A stretch of 6,665 nt of DNA from Chloroflexi bacterium UBA2235 (GTDB lineage Bacteria > Chloroflexota > UBA11872 > UBA12225). The translations under genes and the position numbers were made by a program. The notes under the pieces were generated by a model. The model saw only the letters and a program-made list of their open reading frames with translations. It was not told where the DNA came from and did not search any database. The DNA lies in assembly GCA_002347925.1 (NCBI GenBank), contig DDYL01000228.1:2813-9477 (forward strand), read 5' to 3'. Numbering within the stretch: position 1 is the stretch's first letter; every line of letters starts with the position of its first letter. Below are positions 1-5,653 of this stretch, piece by piece.

Positions 1-2
1 TG

Positions 3-518
3 TTGGTCGAGCTTCGTCACGTCGCCTACGTAATTGTCTGGGTATTCGTGATCCAGCAGGCGGTAGCAGCCTTCGTTGTTGAGGGCGCGAGCATGGAACC
101 GACACTTGCGAACCACGCCTACGTGATCGTCGACACGCTATTTCCAGCGACGCGCCCGTTTCGGCGTGGTGAAGTGATTGTCTTCCGGTACCCAAGAAAC
201 CCAGAAGTCGAATATGTGAAGCGCGTGATTGCCTTGCCAGGCGAGATGGTTGCGATCGCGCACGGTGCGGTCTTTGTCAACGGCGCTCCGCTTGCCGAAC
301 CATACGTCCAAGAACCTACCCGGTACTTCTGGGGTCCGGCCCGTGTTCCCGAGGACAGCGTATTCGTGCTTGGGGATAATCGAAATAGCAGCAGCGACTC
401 CCATGTTTGGGGACCGCTCCCGGCGTCACTCGTGGTGGGCCGGGCGTGGATCTCGGTCGCGCCGTTCGCCAATCTGGCATCTCGGTCGCCAAGCGCAGCT
501 CAGATTCTCCCCCGCTGA
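3..518 (+). CDS. lepB: Signal peptidase I, 5' partial
   Basis: This is a membrane-anchored serine protease that removes signal peptides from exported proteins at the outer face of the cytoplasmic membrane. Seen in the sequence, numbering from the TTG at position 3: a hydrophobic segment at about residues 7-26, the catalytic serine in GASMEPTL (Ser30), the general-base lysine in YVKRVIALPGE (Lys73), and the family box GDNRNSSSDSHVWGPL at 124-139. The Ser/Lys dyad and all signature boxes are intact. The first in-frame codon visible is a TTG that may simply encode leucine. No ribosome site can be judged because the window begins 2 bases earlier, and family members usually have a few more residues before the membrane helix, so the true start is probably upstream. 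The stop is TGA at 516-518. Only one membrane helix is seen, the simple bacterial architecture. The gene converges on the GHMP kinase with a 33 bp gap that contains no clear terminator. Confidence 0.93.
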   Translation: MVELRHVAYVIVWVFVIQQAVAAFVVEGASMEPTLANHAYVIVDTLFPATRPFRRGEVIVFRYPRNPEVEYVKRVIALPGEMVAIAHGAVFVNGAPLAEPYVQEPTRYFWGPARVPEDSVFVLGDNRNSSSDSHVWGPLPASLVVGRAWISVAPFANLASRSPSAAQILPR

Positions 519-551
519 CATCGGCGTGTTCGAGAGAACTGGGCCTGACGC

Positions 552-2021
552 CTACCAGACCTCGATGATCGCAGGAAGCAGCATCGCCCCCTGGCTTGTG
601 CCATCGATGATGCGTGGTGGGTGGCCGGTAGATCGGCCGAACGCGTCGCGAACCCTAGATACCGCCAGGTTTGCCCGGGGAGAGAGGACGCCTCCGGCAC
701 TTGCTTCGGCGAGGATTGCCACCGTGCCCCCGCTGCCACCTCCGGTGATCTTTGCGCCATAGAGGCCATTTTCGGGACCTTCATTGCGGGCGAGGTTGAC
801 GATCATGTCTGTTTCTGGAGCGCCGAGGCCACAGTTGCGGGAGTAGCTTCGGTGAGATCCGAACATCTGGCGTCCGGCGCGAATGAGCGCGGCTTCGCGA
901 ATTCGTTCCTTGGTGGACATTGCGTCGCCAAGTGCGTCGCGGAACCTGACCACGCGCGATTGTTCAGTGACTGCATGTTCGGTTGCGCCACGGACGCGGT
1001 ACCGTGTGTTGCGGTCTACGTGCGTAGCAAGGTCGCGGTGGCTTCCATAGCGATCCAGGAAGTCGCCACCCTTGATGGAGACCGGCAAGTGTTGCCGGAC
1101 GGTGCGGAATTGCTCAGGAATAATGTTGCACAAGTGATCTGCCGGCACATCGATCTGGACGCCGTTGATTCCCCTGATCAGCATCTCCCGTCCCATGAAC
1201 GCCGCGGTTCGGACACGCGGATAACGTTCGCCGCCAACGGCGTGCTTGACGCCGCTATCGAGGCCGAGAACCGTGGCGCCGGCAGGAAGAGGCACGTGCC
1301 CTAGGATGTCGTGTGGTTGGCAGCGCAGGGCCAACAGACGCCCGGACTGTCCCAGTGTGCACGTGACTTGGTCCATGATCCCGCATGGCGCACCGGCAAC
1401 ACGATGTTCGACGAGCTGGCAAAGTGCGGCGGTGCGGAACCCGTCGAGGTCAATGCCGAAGGCTGTCGTGACCGCCCGCATTGTCGCTACCTCAAGGGCG
1501 GCCGATGAGGCGACCCCCGCACCCAGGGGGACGGTTCCGTGAACGATGACGTTCGCCCCGGGGAGGGAGGGTGCGATGCCTTCGGAAATCAGGATGTACC
1601 AGACACCGACAACATACGACGCCCATCGGTGCTCCTTCCCGATGGTGTTGCGGAGGTCTTCCGGGGCGACCAGCGTACCGTGTGTGGACGGCGTGTCGTC
1701 ACGCCAGAACATGGCAGTCTGAAGTTCGAATGTGGCGCCGTCAAGGGGCCCGGCCTCGGGGCCGACGGTGAGCACACGAATTAGCCCGTCTTCGCGAGGC
1801 TGCACCATAACGGTAGTGCGCGCGCCAATTGTGGCCTCAAGGACAGTTGCTCCGGAGTAGTCAGCAATGCCACCCATCACATCGAGCCGACCGGGCGCGG
1901 TGCCAATCGCGAATGGCTTTCCGGGTTCAAGATGCGCCTGGGCTGACCCTGAGAGTGAATTGCGGAGCGATTTGTAGTCGGACCGTATCTGATCCAAGTC
2001 GGCTGTTGAAGTTGCTGTCAC
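552..2021 (-). CDS. GHMP-family sugar kinase, similar to the L-arabinokinase (ARA1) kinase domain
   Basis: This is a 489-residue GHMP kinase, predicted to phosphorylate a sugar with ATP in the cytosol. All three family motifs are visible: APGRLDVMGGIADYSG (42-57), the phosphate loop VPLGAGVASSAA (164-175) and YGAKITGGGSGGTV (421-434). The probable catalytic Asp lies in GIMDQ (Asp217). From memory, the GRLDVMGGIADYSG box, the DSGVKHAVGG stretch (255-264), FLDRYGSHRD (321-330) and the KITGGGSGG box match the C-terminal half of plant ARA1 better than classical galactokinase. Bacterial GalK has an E-H-x-D sugar-binding set in motif 1 where this protein has G-I-A-D, so galactose is an unlikely substrate. 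The plant N-terminal glycosyltransferase-like half is absent. The GTG start (2019-2021) overlaps the prmC TGA in GTGA. No good Shine-Dalgarno precedes it, so it probably relies on translational coupling. The family is secure; L-arabinose as substrate is inference. Confidence 0.88.
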   Translation of the reverse strand: MTATSTADLDQIRSDYKSLRNSLSGSAQAHLEPGKPFAIGTAPGRLDVMGGIADYSGATVLEATIGARTTVMVQPREDGLIRVLTVGPEAGPLDGATFELQTAMFWRDDTPSTHGTLVAPEDLRNTIGKEHRWASYVVGVWYILISEGIAPSLPGANVIVHGTVPLGAGVASSAALEVATMRAVTTAFGIDLDGFRTAALCQLVEHRVAGAPCGIMDQVTCTLGQSGRLLALRCQPHDILGHVPLPAGATVLGLDSGVKHAVGGERYPRVRTAAFMGREMLIRGINGVQIDVPADHLCNIIPEQFRTVRQHLPVSIKGGDFLDRYGSHRDLATHVDRNTRYRVRGATEHAVTEQSRVVRFRDALGDAMSTKERIREAALIRAGRQMFGSHRSYSRNCGLGAPETDMIVNLARNEGPENGLYGAKITGGGSGGTVAILAEASAGGVLSPRANLAVSRVRDAFGRSTGHPPRIIDGTSQGAMLLPAIIEVW

Positions 2022-2941
2022 GGGATCGGAAGTGTACCGCGGGTGCGATCAATTGGGGCTTTGGGTGTCTGCGCTTCAACGACGCGGTCGCGCCCTGCAA
2101 GGTCTTTGTGCACGGTTACGCGGGCGGTCGTCATCCACTCCTTTGCGAGGATGGAGAGTGCAGCGCCTTGAGTATCGGCGCACTCCATGAGGACCGATCC
2201 GCCGGGTCGCACGAGGCGGGATGCGTGCGAAAGGAGACCCCGGTATGCGTCAAGGCCATCCGGGCCGCTGAACAGGGCGACGTGTGGTTCCCAGTCGCGA
2301 ACGCCTCGATCCAAGCCGGGTGCGTCGCCGGTCGGGATATAGGGCAGGTTGGCGCAGACGACGTCGACATTATTGGTGAAGGTTGCCAGTCCATCCCCGT
2401 GCCGGAACTTCACGCCGATGCGCGTAGCCGCATTGGCATGGGACCGAAGACGGCGGTGATTGTTGCGGGCTACCTGAAGGGCTCCCTCGTCGATGTCGAT
2501 GGCGTGAATCGTGGACATCGGGCATGCGATCGCCCAGGCGATTGCGATGGCTCCTGAACCGGTGCCCACGTCAACTCCTGATGCACCTGCGCCGCACGAC
2601 GTCAGCCGGGAGATTGCAAGATTGAGGATGGTCTCTGTGTCTGGCCTTGGGATCAGGACCCGACGATCGACGCGGAACGTGAGGCCCGCGAATTCCTTGG
2701 TGCCAGTGATGTAGGCGACCGGCTCGGCGGTAGACCGTCTGGCTATGAGTTTCCTGAACCGTTGCCATGTGCCGGGGGTCATCGTCAGATGGTCATGGGT
2801 CAGGAGGTACGCACGGTCACAGCGGAGGACGTGCCGGATTAGGACGTCAACGTCCAGTGACGGAGTATCGGTAATCTCTCCGCCTCCGGCTTTCAGAACG
2901 GACTGCCCCCAACGGATCGCCTCGCGGATGGTCGGGGGCAT
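2018..2941 (-). CDS. prmC: Peptide chain release factor N5-glutamine methyltransferase (HemK/PrmC)
   Basis: PrmC transfers a methyl group from S-adenosylmethionine to the glutamine of the GGQ motif in class I release factors, which makes termination more efficient. The 307-residue product has a helical N-terminal domain (about 1-85) with the EPVAYITG element (73-80), the linker RVLIPRPDTE (94-103), the SAM-binding loop VDVGTGSG (123-130), the acidic ribose-binding position in AIDID (147-151), and the C-terminal DLAGRDRVVEA (280-290). The active-site motif, usually NPPY, reads NLPY here (198-201). A tail of about 17 residues follows the usual end of the family. The start is ATG, with GAGG overlapping the prfA stop codon and 7 nt before the ATG. 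The gap to prfA is 9 bp, and the 3' end overlaps the GHMP kinase by 4 bp. It lies directly downstream of prfA, whose product is its expected substrate. Confidence 0.95.
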   Translation of the reverse strand: MPPTIREAIRWGQSVLKAGGGEITDTPSLDVDVLIRHVLRCDRAYLLTHDHLTMTPGTWQRFRKLIARRSTAEPVAYITGTKEFAGLTFRVDRRVLIPRPDTETILNLAISRLTSCGAGASGVDVGTGSGAIAIAWAIACPMSTIHAIDIDEGALQVARNNHRRLRSHANAATRIGVKFRHGDGLATFTNNVDVVCANLPYIPTGDAPGLDRGVRDWEPHVALFSGPDGLDAYRGLLSHASRLVRPGGSVLMECADTQGAALSILAKEWMTTARVTVHKDLAGRDRVVEAQTPKAPIDRTRGTLPIP

Positions 2942-2950
2942 GGGTACGCC

Positions 2951-4024
2951 TCAGGCTACGGTGGAGGCTTCGAGACGGTCGGCCTGATCGGCGTCGATCA
3001 GGGCTCGCATCAGAGGGTCGATAGCGCCATCAAGCATCCCGGGAAGGTTGTGGACGGTCACGCCGATGCGATGGTCCGTCACTCGGTCCTGTGGGAAGTT
3101 GTAGGTCCGGATCTTTTCGCTGCGATCACCCGTACCAACCTGAAGGCGACGGGTGTCACCAAGTTCGTCGGCGCGACGGCGTTCCTCAAGCGAAAGCAAG
3201 CGAGCGCGCAGAACGGCCATGGCGCGTGCCTTGTTCTTTAGTTGCGAACGCTCATCCTGGCACGTTACGACGAGACCGGTCGGCTTGTGGGTTATCCGGA
3301 CGGCGGAGTCGGTCGTGTTGACGCCCTGGCCCCCATGCCCGCCGGCGCGATACACATCGATTTCGAGATCGTCTGGATCGATGCTGACATCGATTTCCTC
3401 GGCCTCGGGAAGGACGGCGACGGTGGCAGTCGAGGTGTGGATGCGACCCGACGCCTCAGTGGCGGGGACACGCTGCACGCGGTGGACGCCGCTCTCGAAC
3501 TTCAGGCGGCTGTATGCACCCTGGCCACGAACTTCAAGGATGATCTCCTTGTAGCCTCCGATCCCGGTGCCATTGGCCGAGAGCACCTCGGTGCGCCAAC
3601 CTTGGCGTTCGGCGTAGCGCGTGTACATGCGGGCGAGGTCTGAACCGAAGAGGGCAGCCTCGTCACCGCCTGCGCCGGCCCGGATTTCAACAATGACATT
3701 CTTTTCGTCATTGGGGTCGGTGGGTAGCAGCGCGAAGCGCAACTGGGCGAGGAGATCGGCACGCTGGGCTTCCAGGGTTCGGAGCTCCTCGCGCGCCATC
3801 ACCGCGAGTTCCTCATCGGATTCGGTTTCGAGAATGGCCGTGGCACCATCGATTTCAGCGTCGACGCGGACCATTGCACGCCAAATGTTGACAACCGGAA
3901 GCAGACTGGCCTGTTCGCGGCTGATGCGCACGTATTCTGCCTGGTTCCCGTAGACCTCGGGATCGCTCAGGCGCGATGCCAACGTGTTGTAGTGGTTCTC
4001 GATTTGTGCAACGCGATCAAGCAT
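2951..4024 (-). CDS. prfA: Peptide chain release factor 1
   Basis: RF1 recognises UAA and UAG in the ribosomal A site and triggers hydrolysis of peptidyl-tRNA. The 357-residue product has the usual family length. The codon-recognition tripeptide is PAT (187-189, in RVPATEASGRIHTS), the RF1-type P-x-T rather than the SPF of RF2, so I call RF1 and not prfB. The catalytic loop GGHGGQGVN contains GGQ at 231-233, with Gln233 the expected PrmC methylation target. EIRAGAGGDEAALF (113-126) is another family signature. The start is ATG; the best upstream purine run is GGGA, about 9 nt before it, a modest ribosome site. The hairpin terminator after rpmE lies about 80 bp upstream, so prfA may need its own promoter or depend on read-through. 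I found no convincing sigma70 promoter between them. It is the first gene of the prfA-prmC-GHMP kinase run. Confidence 0.97.
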   Translation of the reverse strand: MLDRVAQIENHYNTLASRLSDPEVYGNQAEYVRISREQASLLPVVNIWRAMVRVDAEIDGATAILETESDEELAVMAREELRTLEAQRADLLAQLRFALLPTDPNDEKNVIVEIRAGAGGDEAALFGSDLARMYTRYAERQGWRTEVLSANGTGIGGYKEIILEVRGQGAYSRLKFESGVHRVQRVPATEASGRIHTSTATVAVLPEAEEIDVSIDPDDLEIDVYRAGGHGGQGVNTTDSAVRITHKPTGLVVTCQDERSQLKNKARAMAVLRARLLSLEERRRADELGDTRRLQVGTGDRSEKIRTYNFPQDRVTDHRIGVTVHNLPGMLDGAIDPLMRALIDADQADRLEASTVA

Positions 4025-4038
4025 GTTCGCTGTTCCCG

Positions 4039-4052
4039 GGGTGCTTGCACCC
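4039..4052. repeat. Short perfect palindrome upstream of prfA
   Basis: GGGTGC-TT... the 14 bp GGGTGCTTGCACCC reads GGGTGC, TT, GCACCC, which is a perfect inverted repeat centred about 21 bp upstream of the prfA ATG. In RNA it could form a small hairpin just before the ribosome site, or it could be a dimeric-protein operator. In GC-rich DNA a repeat this short can arise by chance. Confidence 0.3.
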
Positions 4053-4104
4053 GTGCCGGTGGTTCATTGCGGCCGATGCGTAGATACCGGCGCAGACAAA
4101 TGAA

Positions 4105-4130
4105 AAGGCAGGGCAAAACTGCCCTGCCTT
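4105..4130 (-). terminator. Rho-independent terminator after rpmE
   Basis: An 11 bp perfect inverted repeat (AAGGCAGGGCA / TGCCCTGCCTT) is separated by a 4-base loop, which reads GTTT on the minus strand. On that strand the stem runs into CCTTTTCATTTG, a broken T-rich tract, and it starts 21 bp after the rpmE TAG stop. On the plus strand the stem is followed by GGTGGTATCG with no T run, so the signal points in the direction of rpmE transcription. It lies between rpmE and prfA and probably ends or reduces transcription from the PfkB-rpmE genes. Confidence 0.85.
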
Positions 4131-4151
4131 GGTGGTATCGGGAACGCGGCG

Positions 4152-4364
4152 CTACTGCTCGTTGGGAAGCTTGAAGCGTCGGCGGAAGCGTTCCACTTGA
4201 CCGGCGGTGTCAACGATGCGCTGCTGTCCGGTATAGAACGGATGGCAGTTAGAGCAGATTTCAACGCGGATCAGCGGACGCGTGGAACCCGTGGTGAACG
4301 AGTTGCCACAGACACACTGGACACGCGCGTTGGGGTAGTAGTTCGGATGGATTTCGGGCTTCAC
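4152..4364 (-). CDS. rpmE: 50S ribosomal protein bL31, zinc-binding type
   Basis: bL31 is a small protein of the large ribosomal subunit that helps bridge the two subunits at the central protuberance. The 70-residue product starts MKPEIHPNYY, typical of the family, and keeps four cysteines: C17 and C19 (CVC) and C37 and C40 (CSNC). This makes it the zinc-binding C+ form, not the cysteine-less paralogue used under zinc starvation. HPFYTGQQR (41-49) and VERFRRRF (57-64) are the conserved C-terminal blocks. The start is GTG (4362-4364), chosen because it gives the canonical N-terminus and is preceded by a strong GAGGA ribosome site with 6 nt spacing. It lies 78 bp downstream of the PfkB kinase gene and is followed by a hairpin terminator. 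It could be read from the PfkB promoter or from a possible extended -10 element just upstream. Confidence 0.97.
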   Translation of the reverse strand: MKPEIHPNYYPNARVQCVCGNSFTTGSTRPLIRVEICSNCHPFYTGQQRIVDTAGQVERFRRRFKLPNEQ

Positions 4365-4382
4365 GGCGTTTCCTCGTCGACC

Positions 4383-4391
4383 AGTGTACCA
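4383..4391 (-). promoter_or_regulatory. Possible extended -10 promoter for rpmE
   Basis: On the minus strand this reads TGGTACACT: the TGn extension followed by TACACT, which matches four of six positions of the -10 consensus. No recognisable -35 lies 16-18 bp upstream. Transcription would begin about 12 nt before the GTG, directly ahead of the ribosome site, giving a very short leader. A specific rpmE promoter would be sensible for a ribosomal protein gene, but this motif is weak. Confidence 0.25.
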
Positions 4392-4442
4392 AGGTCTGAA
4401 GTCTTTTCCGCGCCGGTAAGAAAATGCTCGGTTTCGAGACCC

Positions 4443-5525
4443 CTATGCACGCCCTTGCCGTGGTGCCGAAGCCATGAAGGAGAGGGTCTCTTCCATGGTG
4501 GGAATGCCGGCACGGCCCCCAAGCGACCGGCACTTCAGCGCGGCTACTGCCGACGCAAACTCAAGTGCTCCGCCCAGTTCTAGGCCGTTCGCGCGCGCCA
4601 GCAAGAAGGCGCCGTGGAAGACGTCTCCGGCTCCAGTGGTGTCCACAACTGCCGGAGCGATGAAGGCAGGAGTGTGGAAATCCCCATCGGGCGATGCGCA
4701 CCAACAACCGTTCTCGCCTTCGGTGACCACGACGACAGACGGACCTTCCCCCCGGAGGCGGCGGGCCGCGTCGAGGAGCTCGGTTCCTTCGAGAATGTCC
4801 GCCTCGGTTCCGTCGTGGTCAGGCAGGTCGGTAAGCGTGGCTTGGTTTCGGGTCACCAGGGTTCCCGCGTAGTCGCGCGCGGCGGCGCCGAGGGTCCGTC
4901 CAGACTGTGCCGCCATGAACTCTGACGCAAAAAATCTTGACACGACCAAATAGCGCAGCGACGGAAGCAAGGGCGTCACACTCGGATGGAAATGGGTGCC
5001 GTCGAGACAGACAGCGCCCCCGGCATCGTTGATGAGTTTGGCCGCTCGCAGGGCACCGGGTCCGGCGTCGCTAAGGTGCAAGTACGCGGCAGATTTGACG
5101 TAATCTGGCTGCAAGTCGTCAGGAAGCACGTCACCCGCGGTGCCTCGTCCGGAGAGGAACGCCCGTGCACCTGACCGGCCATCTACCAGGACGATCGTGC
5201 GGTGTGATGTTTCGCCGGCGGAAACGATGGCGTGCGACACATCGACGCCCTCGTGGCGAAACTCCGAGAGAATATCGGCACCGGTTGCGTCGTCTCCAAC
5301 GCGGGTGATGAAGGATGCATTTCCGCCAAGCCTTGCGATGGCGACCATGGCCGTCGCGACCATGCCACCTCCCTGCTGCGCGCGGCCCTTGATCGTTGCC
5401 CGTCCTTCCGGAGGCGGGATCTCGGTAAGCAAGAGGAGGTCGTCGATGCACGCGAAGCCAAGTCCGAGGATGCGGGGACGGCTCTGGGCCTCGGATGTAT
5501 TCGGGGTTCCAGGTTGCGTGGTCAC
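4443..5525 (-). CDS. PfkB/ribokinase-family carbohydrate kinase
   Basis: This is a cytosolic ATP-dependent kinase of the PfkB superfamily, 360 residues from the chosen start. The PfkB N-terminal signature region is seen in QGGGMVATAMVAIARLGG (51-68) followed by RVGDDATGADI (75-85). The C-terminal signature DTTGAGDVFHGAF is at 295-307, with catalytic-base Asp301 and the GAGD anion hole intact. VVVVTEGENG (264-273) is the usual nucleotide-site strand. The exact substrate cannot be read from the sequence; ribokinase, fructokinase and sulfofructose-kinase-like groups share these features. Between SRFFASEFMA (196-205) and VVVVTEG there are about 59 residues, longer than I expect for the family. 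The frame stays open upstream to 6080, but that part looks non-coding, lies antisense to moeA and crosses the promoter. GTG at 5523-5525 with AGGA 9 nt upstream gives a normal N-terminus. The stop is TAG. It is transcribed ahead of rpmE and diverges from moeA. Confidence 0.9.
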   Translation of the reverse strand: MTTQPGTPNTSEAQSRPRILGLGFACIDDLLLLTEIPPPEGRATIKGRAQQGGGMVATAMVAIARLGGNASFITRVGDDATGADILSEFRHEGVDVSHAIVSAGETSHRTIVLVDGRSGARAFLSGRGTAGDVLPDDLQPDYVKSAAYLHLSDAGPGALRAAKLINDAGGAVCLDGTHFHPSVTPLLPSLRYLVVSRFFASEFMAAQSGRTLGAAARDYAGTLVTRNQATLTDLPDHDGTEADILEGTELLDAARRLRGEGPSVVVVTEGENGCWCASPDGDFHTPAFIAPAVVDTTGAGDVFHGAFLLARANGLELGGALEFASAVAALKCRSLGGRAGIPTMEETLSFMASAPRQGRA

Positions 5526-5607
5526 AATTGGACATCCTAGCGCGTGGATCAGACGACGGGGCGCGCATCCGTGCCGGCGTGCATTACCGGAGACCGTCTT
5601 GGTGCCG

Positions 5608-5636
5608 ATTAAAGTATCTCTTGGACGCGGTGGCAA
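5608..5636 (-). promoter_or_regulatory. Sigma70-type promoter for the PfkB kinase-rpmE genes
   Basis: Read on the minus strand, a -35 box TTGCCA (5631-5636, five of six consensus bases) is followed by exactly 17 bp and then a -10 box TTTAAT (5608-5613, five of six). Transcription should start near 5601, leaving a leader of about 75 nt before the GTG of the kinase gene. Both the spacing and the AT-rich -10 stand out in GC-rich surroundings. It overlaps the region where a moeA promoter would be expected. Confidence 0.65.
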
Positions 5637-5642
5637 CGGATC

Positions 5643-5648
5643 AGGGAG
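5643..5648 (+). promoter_or_regulatory. Ribosome binding site of moeA
   Basis: AGGGAG lies 5 nt before the ATG at 5654 and 11 nt before a second in-frame ATG at 5660. The spacing favours the first ATG, though the second is only two codons later and the choice hardly changes the protein. Confidence 0.7.
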
Positions 5649-5653
5649 CATCC

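Larger units (their letters stand above)
5526..5653. other. Divergent intergenic region between the PfkB kinase gene and moeA
   Basis: This 128 bp gap holds the starts of both divergent genes. A clear promoter faces the PfkB gene (separate entry). For moeA I could not find a paired -35/-10 on the plus strand: TAAAGT at 5610-5615 and TATCTC at 5615-5620 are weak -10 candidates without a suitable -35. Any moeA promoter in this segment would overlap the opposing one. No riboswitch-like fold was recognised; in particular I did not recognise a molybdenum-cofactor (Moco) motif. Confidence 0.6.

Noticed and set aside
519..551. Possible shared terminator between the convergent lepB and GHMP kinase genes
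   Set aside because: Only very short complementary stretches were seen, with no T-run on either strand.
621..1304. Long plus-strand open frame opposite the GHMP kinase
   Set aside because: It is fully antisense to a gene with clear motifs, and its translation shows no recognisable domain; long shadow frames are expected in GC-rich DNA.
1829..2557. Plus-strand open frame spanning the prmC/GHMP kinase junction
   Set aside because: It overlaps two well-supported minus-strand genes and shows no protein family features.
3242..3643. Plus-strand open frame inside prfA
   Set aside because: It is antisense to the conserved GGQ and PAT regions of RF1; a coding role is not supported.
4025..4104. Promoter for prfA
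   Set aside because: Candidate boxes such as TATCTA and TTGTCT on the minus strand do not pair at 16-18 bp spacing.
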